DNA from: Pleurodeles waltl
Lineage: Eukaryota > Chordata > Amphibia > Caudata > Salamandridae
Direction: 5' to 3'
DNA: 64,000 nt
Assembly (NCBI RefSeq): GCF_031143425.1
Contig: NC_090451.1
Location: forward strand, 663,614,575-663,678,574
Position 1 is the first letter of the stretch, and each line of letters opens with the position of its first letter. Shown here piece by piece: positions 25,768 through 63,039 of the stretch. A model generated the notes under the pieces. That model saw nothing but the letters and a program-made list of their open reading frames with translations, was not told where the DNA came from and ran no database searches. The translations under genes and the position numbers were made by a program.

Positions 25768-26124
25768 TAGGCCTGGGCGAAATGTAAATTTCGCAGCCTT
25801 AATCAAGTAATTTTTAGATTTTGTGTACGCTTGTCACATTAAGTTTCTGAAATTGAGCAACTAAACCACTGCACATAATTATGCGCAGCTCACAGTAAAA
25901 ATTTACAGGAACTCGGGCCATTACTTACCTTGAACAACAGAACACGAGCAGCTGTTTGCAGGGCTTTTGTTAAATACGTCCTTGGGTCAAAACATTTGCA
26001 AGGATGCATTTGGAGCTAAACTATGGCACAAAATGACATTTTAATTTTGCATAATTATGCATCATTCTGCCAATATTTCACATTATTACCCAAAAGTAAG
26101 TTCCGAGAATTTCGCACTCCTCTA
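25768..26124. mobile_element. hAT-like MITE, family copy A
   Basis: Starts TAGGCCTGGGCGAAATGTAA and ends TTCGCACTCCTCTA. These ends resemble those of the 48.4-kb element, where the target duplication is perfect. Flanking 8-mers CTCATTAC and CTCAGGAC match at 6 of 8, so this is an older copy. Confidence 0.65.
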
Positions 26125-27559
26125 CTCAGGACCACAGAGGCACCAGGATTCACACCTTTAAACTGCAAGTGTTAGACCGCAACCATCACATCACCAGTGA
26201 CTCTCTACTGATATGGATGAAAACACAACTTTGACATCCATCCAAAACACAAGTTGCTTAGGTTCCATAACAGGCCGCATATTGCAAAGTACATAATTCA
26301 AACAATGGGAACTAGCGACAGAGACAGCGATAGGGGAAGACGAAGGAGGGGAGAGGGAACCGTTTTTTCCAATAGTGCATGTATAGTGCAACAAAGTATT
26401 TCTTGGAAGGATGCCAAAAAGATAGGCTTAACATCCAAAAAGAATTTGGATACACTGTTACAATAAGTTAACAAAAAAAAAATACTAAGTATTGATGGCG
26501 TTCAAGTATCACTTGATATTTTTTGCTAGCTAAGTATGTTCATTACTGTTTTTAATAAAATCTTCCGGGCTCCAGCAATTAAGAATTGTGGGCAAACCAC
26601 ACTTTAATTGTTGGTGAAGTTACTGAAGCTAGTCCATGCATGGCAAACTAACAAAATGATAGAGTCAGGTTTACTGGCCATAACAATATAATCTTCCTCA
26701 TCACCCAATTCACACTGAGCATCCATGAATGGACACCCGCCGTCCACATGGATAATATGCTGAGTAGCATTTCTACTGCATCGCGACTGCATCTCGGTAT
26801 CTAGACACTACTCACTGATTATACCAACTTACAGCTGTGTAAAGCTGCCGCCTCTCTTCCCACAAGGTCCATGTATTTGCCTCTATTCTTCCCAACCCTC
26901 TATGACAGAAGATGATTGACCAATGTCAAAGTTGAAAAACAAGTCCAGTAAAAGGATGACCTGCTTCAGCTCACAATCTCTTGTCCGCAACTGAGGCTAC
27001 CTAATGTCCAGATGAGGAGGTTCTGCCCTGGGAGACAGACACAGGTTAAGCAGAACGGTAACCTTCTATATGGTCCTGGAGCTGCAGGAATGCAACAGCT
27101 TCCATTACGGTTTAAGGGAAATCCCCAAAAGAGATCAATGTGAAGCTCTACAGTGAGGTAAGTCAACCTGAGAGCTAGGGGCATCTCTCTGGATAGGAGA
27201 GCACATTTGCTGTGTTCACTTATGGGATCAGGATAGCAAAAGATCTTTGCAATGGGGAGGAGGCATGGGTTGAGGAGCACAACAACTCCACTAGAAGATG
27301 GACACATTTTTCAGCTGTGATCTCAGTGGCAGAAACTACATATAAAATAACTTTGATCTACGGAAGAAAAAGGGTAGGCCTTTCACCAACTACATAGGAA
27401 ATGGGCTAGAGCTTTTACACAACAAGAAGACTTTGAGCAGCCCAAAGAGAACAGACATGCTCATCTGCCTCTTGCATCAAGCTTCAAGAAAAATAAAACT
27501 TTTCAGAGGCAAACCTTACAGCATTCCTCACTCCTCTCACTCCAAATATAGAGAAAGCT
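26125..27559. other. Sequence downstream of PKLR
   Basis: No convergent gene is visible. In mammals HCN3 lies 3' of PKLR, but no ion-channel or cyclic-nucleotide-binding exon was recognised here. Confidence 0.45.
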
Positions 27560-27827
27560 CAATTTTAGATGGAATGTGTTTATTTTTCAAAGTGACATCA
27601 ATCCTTAGGCACAAGTGACATAAGTGATAATGGTCAAAGTCAGGCATTACATCATAAGGGCTTTCTGAGACATCTCAGAAGAGCCCTTTGGCACATGAAG
27701 AAGCAGAGAACCAGGAATGTATGTAGTACAAGTGCTGGAGGCCCAATTCCTGGGTGAGGGGCACAATGTGAGGGTGACACAAAGAAGGGGCTCAGCAACA
27801 GTAGCCCACGATAAGCTCCATCCACTC
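27560..27827 (-). other. PKLR: Likely PKLR 3' UTR
   Basis: About 270 nt of non-coding minus-strand sequence runs from the PKLR stop codon to just past the first AATAAA (27584-27579). The end point is inferred only from the poly(A) signal, so a longer UTR using a later signal is possible. Confidence 0.45.
27579..27584 (-). terminator. Candidate PKLR polyadenylation signal AATAAA
   Basis: A canonical AATAAA on the minus strand, 244 nt after the PKLR stop codon and the first one reached downstream. Cleavage would be expected 10-30 nt further on, near 27560. Confidence 0.45.
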
Positions 27828-54770
<26,943 letters not shown>

Positions 54771-54875
54771 GACGTTTATCTTAGGGGGCCGGGAGCCGAC
54801 AGAAGACCCTTCCACACCGGCCGAGGCGCCCCCCTGACTGTCTCCCCACCGGAGGCTAGCGGCTCGAGGCCAGCC

Positions 54876-54881
54876 CACGTG
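54876..54881. promoter_or_regulatory. E-box CACGTG in the PKLR promoter
   Basis: A perfect CACGTG 106-111 bp upstream of the ATG, between the HNF1-like site and the gene. Mammalian L-PK has a carbohydrate response element made of two E-box-like halves 5 bp apart, bound by ChREBP/MLX. A convincing second half is not visible here, so only the E-box is claimed. Confidence 0.35.
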
Positions 54882-54896
54882 CACACGGCCTGGCCT

Positions 54897-54911
54897 GGTT
54901 AATGTGTGACC
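54897..54911. promoter_or_regulatory. HNF1-like palindromic site
   Basis: GGTTAATGTGTGACC matches the HNF1 consensus GGTTAATNATTAACC at all 7 bases of one half and 4 of 7 of the other. It is flanked by CT and AG, which extends the dyad. It lies 127-141 bp upstream of the L-type ATG. HNF1 is a known activator of the mammalian L-PK promoter and binds close to the start site, so the position suits liver-type control. Confidence 0.5.
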
Positions 54912-54970
54912 AGGCCCCGCCTGACCCCAGCCGGCGCGCGCCACCGGTCGGTGCACCCCGCAGCTGCCGG

Positions 54971-57079
54971 GACCGCTCTGGATGAAACATATCCCACATA
55001 CATCAGTGATAAACACCCTTTTTACCTCTCAAACCACGGAATGGCAATCCCATCACTGGCACATGCCCAACATCCTAAAAAAGCGCGAATCGTTCCACAA
55101 AAACATATACAAATCAAGTCGACTTGTACTAGAAGATGCACGCAGGCTCCCTTGCCATCCTACCTTTGTTCGACAGAGGACAGGGCTACAACAACAGAAA
55201 GGAGGCTTCAACAGAACCGGCTTCCTGTTCCAGATGGAACGCAGGTCCCAAGTACACGTCATCAGGTCCGGCTTTGTTAGTCCAATGCATAACGTAATAT
55301 GCAGGCCCAAGCGTATGTTTTCCAATGTTGCAACCTTAAAGCCAGACCCGTTGACGTTGCCAATGCTTGTTTGGTAGGCAGATGCAGATACAGCCTGGGC
55401 GCACATCTGCCTCACCCATTGAAGGGCCCGATGTGGATGCTGGTCCTAAAGAACATGGCAGGAAGAAGTGCTGGACCTTGGAGAGTTATTGTGGGCCAAA
55501 CAGCTACTCTCAGGCCACAGCCACCATCGAGCTTGCCACACACAGCAAATTAAAAGCATAATGTGCCCTCACACCCGCCATGCTAGACATATCAACGCTC
55601 AGGCGTTTGCTATTGAGAGATAGTGGAAAACTATGGAAATTATTTAACGTGTGAGCCCTTTTTAGGTCTTTTAATGATTTCAACCCACTGCAAAATACAG
55701 CATGCTTCAGTGGACTATCCCACTTCAGCCAATGCCCCCCCTTCAATGGAAGTGATGAGATTTCTTTGCTAGTACACGTCCACTCAATAGGTAATCAACT
55801 TCAGTGCCACAGAACCAGGGACTGTGGGTCAATATCGTTTTCATTTCATGTTTTTTTTAAATATATATTCGCGCAGTGGGTCATTCATTTTTTAAACTTA
55901 TTTTTGCTTTTAACACAAATATTTACAATACTTTAATACTGTTTTATTTTTACTTTTCATTACTTTTAAACTTTTAACACCTACTGCCTATGGTTGTGAA
56001 AAAAAATAAAATATTGCATCCTTCGTTAAGGCCAACCTAATAACTCTGCCACTGCATTTTCTGCTGCTGCCTTCGATCAAGGGTTGCCCGACTAGTGGCA
56101 AAAGTACCAAAGACTTAGTCAGGCCTAGTGGATGTGACCAGGACTTGAAACCAAAAAAATCACCCATAGCAAAAAAATATCCGAACCAGCTGCACATTAC
56201 AGGAAGTACCTACCAAATTGAGGCCACTGTTGCCCCTCAATGGGGGTATAAAGCGCTATATACACGCTACAACAAAATCTTTTTTTTTCCTGCACTACAA
56301 CAGCCGTCCACGACGGTAAAACTTAAGATCTCTTTGACCCTCACAGACAACTCTACTTTTCCAACAAGTCACACTATAAACATGCCCTCTCCCAACCACA
56401 GGCTTGGTACCAGATGACTGGAATTTGTCTCGATACTGCAAGCATCGGTAATTCCAAGAAAGGGCTCCCCAGAGGTGGGAATTTCACAGGATTACAAATC
56501 AATAGGGAATAACATGCAGGAATCTGCGCACACGGGTTCCTGCAGGTTTTATACTATTGGTGAACATAGTTTTAACGGGGCCTTTTGCCTGCTTTTAGCA
56601 TGTGAAGTGTCAGCGTGAAACTGCGTTGTCGTGGCTCTTGTGCTACCCATCAGCGCACCTGTAATATGGCTGAAAGGGGCTGCACAGTGCTTTGTGGGCG
56701 CTTTAGAAGCATTCACGTTCAATACAAATAGTCCGTTAAACATGGAGGCCCGTTGTGCAAGGTAGTATTCAACATTTTCAATAACAAAAAAGATGCAGAA
56801 GGTCAAAGGGCATATTGCCAGTCCCAGAATTCATTGTGATGAAGTTAAAATTTCCAGAGTTGTGTCGAAAGTCACTTTGCAGATGGTGTAGTTGAAGAAA
56901 GGGGAACTGACAGGCGGCGTTGGTGCGATTCGTTATTGCAACATTTTTGGAAAAGTCACTCTGCTGTTGCCCACAATGTCAACCTAATCGAAAGGGGCAG
57001 ATCCCCCAGGGAAGACAACAGCTAACAAAGCAAAATGGCAACAGTAAAAATCACTGGGCCAAAAATAAATAAATAAAAT
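54971..57079. other. Sequence upstream of the PKLR L-type promoter
   Basis: This is where an erythroid first exon could lie. A donor-like CAAAG|GTAGGAT occurs on the minus strand near 55165, but the frames before it do not resemble the R-type N-terminus. AT-rich after 55.8 kb. A block near 56225-56265 resembles a SINE 3' end. Confidence 0.4.
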
Positions 57080-57190
57080 AAAAACAATTCCATAACACTA
57101 ACCGAGTCCAAGAGTGCCGGGTCACAAAAAAAAGCTAGTATACATAGAGGGTCACGCACAGAGTACTGCAACTAAAATATTCAGCTGTAA
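57080..57190. repeat. Left remnant of the interrupted minisatellite
   Basis: GAGTCCAAGAGTGCCGGGTCAC and AGGGTCACGCACAGAGTACTGCAACTAAAATATTC are units like those at 60-61.5 kb. A LINE begins immediately after, so this seems to be the part cut off by the insertion. Confidence 0.6.
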
Positions 57191-59530
57191 AACCTAATTA
57201 GTTGACGATCAGGAGAAAAGCCTTGGAAAAGTTGCATGTTGCTACTAATAGAAATAATACCAGGCTTTTTTGGGTAGTGGTAAATGCCCTTATTTTTCTG
57301 ACACTCATAACACTACCTTTGATGTGGTTATTCCCCGAAGAATTTGGGTAGAACAATTCTCAAAGCTTTATGGAAGTAGTCTAGGTGAGGTCAGTCTTTA
57401 AGGCTCTTAGGCTCAACAGCATATCCAGGCAGGCACCAAGCTACCAAGCCCCTCACTAGATGAGGTATTTTCTGCCCTGGAGAGGAGCACAAGAAATAAG
57501 GCCCCAGGACTGGATGGGGTGCCTGTTGACATATTTCTTGATAACCCTGCTCTTTGTGCGCCAATTCTCACTAATGTAATAAGCTCAGCGGCTGCATATG
57601 GCCTCCCTAAGTCGTGGTTGTGTGCAATTACTGTGACTTTATTTAAAAAAAAGTTATAGGACGGTAACAACACAGATCCATCCTATTTCGCTCAGTGATT
57701 TTACTAGCAAAAGTTTGGGTACTTTTGCTGAATAGGCTTGAATCATGGGTGATGGCGCAGAGATGCTTCTCTGAAGTTCAGTATGGCTCTAGGAAAGGCC
57801 TGGGTACAGTGAGCAGTGTCTTAATCTCCATCTTATCATTAGCACATATACTTTGGTCAAGAAAGGTCGATTATATCTTGGTTTTATGGACTTAACCTCT
57901 GCATTTGATTGGGTAAACAGGGACAAGCTTTGGAGTAAGATTCTAGCAATGGACACTGACAAATCATTGGTTCTTTACCTTGCAAAGCTACATGAGGATA
58001 TCATGGGTCATGTCAGATACTGGGTGGAAGAGGAATGTTCAGAACCTATTAAGATGTCACGCGGTGTGAGGCAAGGGTGTGTGCTTGCTCTGTTTTTATT
58101 CTACCTCTGCATTAATGATCTAGACAAGTGTCTGAAAGAGGCATAATGACTCACCAAGGGTGGGTGCCAAGAAAATTAGCGCTCTTCTTTACACTTACGA
58201 CTGTATATTGATGTCTAGGACAGTGCGTTGGGCTCCAAAAGCTCTTTAACAAATGTGTTTCTTTTACGGGTAATTTGGGCCAGAAGACAAACTGGGCTAA
58301 GTTCTATGTAATGGTTATGGGTGATGTTCGAAGGGACCTGAAATCATACCATTTCCAGGGAGAGAAACTATCAGTGGGTAGAACATTTACATATCTAGAC
58401 CTCTCTTTCAATAGTAAGAGCAACTGGTCTCATCTTCTTGATGCTTATGATTTGTTCAAACTAGGGAGGCTCTTTTTAAGTTTCCCAAAAAGCTGGGGTA
58501 CCCTTGGACACTAAGCTGGCCATTTATGAGGCACAGTGCCGCTCAACAGTCATCTATGGGGCGGGTGTGTAGAGTTTCAGGGATTCCTCTAAGTCAGTAG
58601 TTCCCAACCTGTGGTCCGGGGACCCCTGTGGGGGTCTGCGAAGCCTCCTCCGGGATCCGCGACTCCTTAGAAAATTAAATAATATTAGCAGATTAAGTCC
58701 CCAGCTTTCAGTAATGACTCAGTGGGGAGTCCCCAGATTACCATTATGATTCAGTGGGGGTCCCCGGATTCCAAAAATGATTCAGTGGGGGTCCCTGGGT
58801 TCCAGTAATGATAACGTTTGGGTCCACAGAAGTCAAAAGGTTGAGAACCACTGCTCTAAGTTATAAGTGAAAGAGAATGTCTTTTTGAGGAGTCACCTTT
58901 CAGTCCCCAAAAGCTTGCCAGGTTATGTGTCAGGCAGAGCCAAGTATCTGCCCTCTGAAAGATCATATTGGGCTGGCCCCGGTAATGCTGTGGCAGTCAG
59001 TTTGGAGTAAACACAAGACCTCTCTTAACCGGGAGATAGTGCAAGACTACCTACTTTCAGAGCTAGTTCAAAGGATCCCATGGATTGGTTACAAAGTTAG
59101 AACTTTTGGCACCATTGGGCAGAGCGGATTGTTTTGTTGTACCCACAAATTTGGCACTGGTACCTAGACAGCACCTGAAGCAAGATCTTTTGAGCCTGTT
59201 TGCACCACGTTGAGTTTCTACCACGAGGGGCAAGAGGAAAGTGGAGGAGTTCTCTTTTGGTCACCAAATAGTCTATTGAGCCATTCCTGATTTATTCATT
59301 GGAACCTCAAAGGTTCTGTCTAATTAGATTAAGGTTTGGTATTGCTCATCTCTGAGTTGACTACTCGAACAATGTGTATTCAGAGTCCTCCCTTGATTCC
59401 TATGACTCACATTCTTCACAGTGTCTGCTGCACTTTATGTATTTTTTGCACTGTATATTCTGTGCCCAGGAAAAAGTTTATTATTACTGCTAAAAAGTTT
59501 AAACATTAGGAGGTGTAAGCATGCCTTTTT
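57190..59530 (+). mobile_element. Non-LTR retrotransposon (LINE), 5'-truncated and decayed
   Basis: RT blocks appear in order on the plus strand across several frames: RLFWVVVN, NKAPGLDGVP, FSEVQYGSRKGLGT, GFMDLTSAFDWVNRDKLW, SRGVRQGCVLALFLF, LLYTYDC (altered YADD box), then NWAKFYVMVMG and TFTYLDLSFNSKSNWSH, and a C-terminal region near 58925-59350. Stops and frameshifts abound and the 5' half is missing. A hAT-like MITE is nested at 58595-58853. The clade is not assigned. Confidence 0.85.
58595..58853. mobile_element. hAT-like MITE nested in the LINE, perfect 8-bp target duplication
   Basis: 259 bp beginning CAGTAGTTCCCAACCTGTGG and ending AGGTTGAGAACCACTG, an inverted repeat of the Charlie/MER5 type of hAT ends. 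CTCTAAGT flanks both sides (58587-58594 and 58854-58861). Internally it has tandem TCAGTGGGGGTCCCC.GATT units. Confidence 0.92.
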
Positions 59531-59744
59531 CATCTACAGCTTTTAAAGTCCAAAAACATATGTTGGAGTATTTATACGTTTTTTTCCTGCTGCTGTGAGA
59601 CTTAGAGGTTTGGTGGGGAAGTAACAGTTGCAGGATTGTCCACACGAAGTGTACTGATGGATTTTTAAAATCATATTCTTTTAAGACATATTTTAATGCT
59701 GTACTGGCTTTTATGTTTTTTTTTACCGGATAAATTATTGACTG

Positions 59745-59824
59745 ACAATCACAATATGGTCACCTGCCGAGAACTGCAATGGAACTCCCCAGTGGCCAAA
59801 CCTAACTAGTTCACCATTTGTTTT
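59745..59824. repeat. Middle remnant of the interrupted minisatellite
   Basis: GAGAACTGCAATGGAACTCCCCAGTGG.CAAACCTAACTAGTTCACC resembles units of the 60-61.5 kb array. It is bounded by LINE sequence on the left and a SINE on the right. Confidence 0.5.
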
Positions 59825-60016
59825 TTATAGTGCGAATTTAGCCCCAGGGGCATTGTAGTGCTTTACATCAGCACCAGATTACATTTCACATAGTCTGTTT
59901 TTTAAACCCTGAAAGACATGGGGAGATTAAGTGTTTTGTCCAGAATCATAGGATTCGAACCTTGTACCCCAGTTTGAAGGCGAGGTGCTCTGGTCGCTAG
60001 GCGGCATCTCCTCCCA
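59825..60016 (-). mobile_element. tRNA-derived SINE (minus strand)
   Basis: On the minus strand: an A-box-like TAGCGACCAGAGC, then a perfect B-box GGTTCGAATCC, then a body ending in AAAGCACTACAATGCCCCTG and a GCACTATAAAAAAC tail. It splits the minisatellite. Confidence 0.8.
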
Positions 60017-61560
60017 TAACGAAAACCTTGCTGGTCCTCCATATGCTCACTCACACAGTACTGCAAGTGAAAAAATCACCATAGCTAGTTCACTATAGGA
60101 TCATTCAGAGTACTGCAACTTAAGTACTCTCTGAGAATACAATGTGTAATTCACAAAACAGGGTCACAGTACTCCAACTGAAATACTGGGAAATCGCTGC
60201 TGTCTCACTCATACTGGGGGTCACCCACAAAGTACTGCAACTGAAATACTCTCTGGGAACCATAGATCACTTACACACAGGGTCACTTCAGAGAATAATG
60301 CCACTGAGACACTCTCAAGGAACTATGGATAGCTTACTCACAGGATCCTGGAACTGAAATACTCTCTGGAAACCACGGGTAGCTTACTCACAGGATCCTG
60401 GAACTGAAATACTCTCTGGAAACCACGGGTAGCTTACTCACAGGATCCTGCAACTGAAATACTCTCTGGAAACCACGGGTAGCTTACTCACAGGATCCTG
60501 CAACTGAAATACTCTCTGGAAACCACGGGTAGCTTACTCACAGGATCCTGCAACTGAAATACTCTCTGGGAACCACGGGTAGCTTACTCACAGGATCCTG
60601 CAACTGAAATACTCTCTGGAAACCACGGGTAGCTTACTCACAGGATCCTGCAACTGAAATACTCTCTGGGAACCAAGGGTAGCTTACTCACAGGATCCTG
60701 CAACTGAAATACTCTCTGGAAACCACGGGTAGCTTACTCACAGGATCCTGCAACTGAAATACTCTCTGGAAACCACGGGTAGCTTACTCACAGGATCCTG
60801 CAACTGAAATACTCTCTGGAAACCACGGGTAGCTTACTCACAGGGTCACTCACAAGATACTGCAACTGAACTGTGAACCAATGGATAGCGCACTCATAGG
60901 ATCAATGACAGGATAAAGTGAAACACTCTCCAGGGACTATGACCAGCTCACCGGTTGACTCAGACCATTGCAATTGAGAAACTTTCAGGGAACCCGGGCT
61001 TAGCCCATGCGCAGGGTCACCCACAAAGTACTGCAACTGAAGGAGTCCCTGGGAAAACCGTGGCTAGGTAAAGGGCATGGTCACTCAGGCTGCAACAACT
61101 GTGGTAGTGTCTGAGAAAAATAATGCTAACTCCTGCACAGGATCATTCACAGTGGAGTCATACTGCGAAAAACTACAGCTCCCTCATGGCTGAAGTTACA
61201 CCGAGTCTGCAGCTGAAATAACCTGGGGGAAAATTGTAGCAAACTCATACAGACCGTGTTTAGGAATGCTGCTACCTCAATTTCTGGAGTACCCATGGGT
61301 AACTCATGCGCAGGTGGTACTTGTAAAGGCAAGAGATCAGAGAAAGGGTCCTCAGAAACCCCGAATTACTCTGGGAAAAGCATAGTTACCTTCCGCACGG
61401 GGCCACACTGGAAGTACTCAAACGGAGTGCTGGTTGGGAACCCACAGACACACACAGGGGCACTCACCAAAACCGGACTGCCGATACATGGCCACAATCT
61501 AATCAAGAACTCTGTGTCTCTCCCAGAAGCAAAACTCGGAAACATAGTCCCTCGAGTAAG
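60017..61560. repeat. Degenerate minisatellite array
   Basis: Diverged 50-65 bp units built on GGGTCAC.CACAAAGTACTGCAACTGAAATACTCTCTGGGAACCA.GG.TAGC. The central 60321-60845 segment is a homogenised 50-bp subarray. Unit order is consistent, but divergence rises towards both sides. Confidence 0.85.
60321..60845. repeat. Homogenised 50-bp tandem repeat (about 10.5 units)
   Basis: Units start at 60321, 60371, 60421 and so on every 50 bp to 60821, each reading AACCACGGGTAGCTTACTCA...ACTCTCTGGA. Most units are identical. Variants are single-base (CTGGAACTG against CTGCAACTG, AACCAAGGG, CTCTGGG). It contains a BamHI-type GGATCC in each unit. Confidence 0.97.
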
Positions 61561-63039
61561 AGCTTGCAAACAAGGTCATACAGATAATCTCACATGCACA
61601 GGGTCTGTGTCCAAATAATTATTACCAAAGGCTGCCTGACCTTGTATTTTCAGATTCAAGACCAGCTCACAGTAGGAGGCACAAAAAAAGACAAAAACCA
61701 CTATCAACGTCACAATCCAGGGCATTCCACGCAGAATATCACCAAAGAGTCTGTTATACTGCTGCAAACGCATAAAAACACCTTAGGATACATTTCACGC
61801 TATGAAAATGGATATTATCCAGCTAACACACAGAAACCATCTCATGGCGCCTTGATACACAATATTTGGAATCCTGAAAGCAGAGTGGGTATTTCAGTAC
61901 CTTTCAAATGTATAGGAGGCTACCACACAAAGTCTCCAGATAAGACAGTTGCGAGGGTTAATACGTCTGCGGCACAGATGTGCGTGTACAATATTCATGT
62001 CAGAAGTTTCAATCCAAATCACACAGCTGAGACAAAAATTCACCTTCTAAAACGGGGCAACCCAATGTAAGTCCAGGAGGGCCCGATCTAGGCCACATTT
62101 TTCAGTTAACAGCTAAACGACAGATCTTTTGAGATTCACTGTTGTGAAACTTCTATTCTGCTCATCACTTTTTTGTTTTCTTCAATTAGATGCCAGATGT
62201 ACCATGGGTGTGCCCACACTGGGGATCTTCTACTCCCTGTGCCACAGTACTCAAGATACACCTCACTAACTAGGCCTATCTAATTGAAAAGTGGTCTGGG
62301 GTTGCTTGTGCTCCTGTACAAAGTGGACTTGGCCTGGCGGATTGTGCAAGACTGTCCCTTCCAGAGTAGGCCCAAGGCTTATTTACATATGGCCGGTTCC
62401 TGTCTGAGGTGGCATATGACCAAAGATTGATATGCTGGGACTAAGTCCCCAGTAGCTACCCATGCCTAAGATTCCTTTAAGAATTCAACATATAACACTT
62501 TAGTTTTCCTTATTTTTAAACTTTGGCATGGATCCAGCGGTCCTGCGACCAAATTGTAGAGATCAGTGCCTTGCAGAAATTAATCAACTTTTCATACACC
62601 CGAGGTCAATAAAATGAGAACCACTGGGTAGTAATTATGCGAGCAGCAACAGATAATTATTTCATTTATTAATGGTGTATTCTTTTTATGGTATAAAACC
62701 ATAAAAGAGAAAAGTAAATATTAAAAGAAACACCAGACATGTAAAATCCAACATAACATGGCAAATTAAGTAGAATTGACAATATCAAAGAGAAACCTGT
62801 TTGAAAAATAAGTCACGCAAACTTGACATAAAAAGTATTAAAAACATAAAGATCTAAAGTTTGTTGCACCAGCTAGAAAGATAGCAACCACTGAACAAGT
62901 ATACTGATCGGGTCATGTCTGCACATATATTGAAGCTGGCCTGGCCTGTCTAAAGTTCAATTTCTTAAGTAACAGAAAAAGATATTGCTTTCACAACCGT
63001 TTTTAAAAACTAATAAACATGATAAAGTGCAAAGTGTCT
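61561..63039. other. Intergenic sequence right of the minisatellite
   Basis: A 158-codon plus-strand frame (61594-62070) has no recognisable features. A SINE tail lies at 62.5 kb. The rest is AT-rich. Confidence 0.45.
62520..62680 (+). mobile_element. SINE tail fragment (plus strand)
   Basis: CCCGAGGTCAATAAAATGAGAACCACTGGGTAGTAATTATGCGAGCAGC matches the tail domain of the SINEs at 20.2 and 44.3 kb. The tRNA head is decayed. Confidence 0.55.

Larger units (their letters stand above)
54771..54970 (-). promoter_or_regulatory. PKLR L-type promoter / 5' UTR, GC- and CpG-rich
   Basis: The roughly 200 bp upstream of the L-type ATG is clearly richer in G+C and CpG than the flanks. It contains an HNF1-like palindrome and a CACGTG E-box, both reported separately. 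No TATA box is evident. An AGATAA sits about 10 nt before the ATG. The transcription start cannot be placed from sequence alone. Confidence 0.5.

Noticed and set aside
26125..27559. HCN3 or another convergent neighbour expected from mammalian synteny
   Set aside because: No channel or cyclic-nucleotide-binding exon could be read on the plus strand.
60321..60845. Possible CRISPR array
   Set aside because: Units are contiguous 50-bp tandem copies with no unique spacers, in a vertebrate context.
61594..62070. 158-codon plus-strand frame
   Set aside because: No domain, no codon bias visible, located between repeats.
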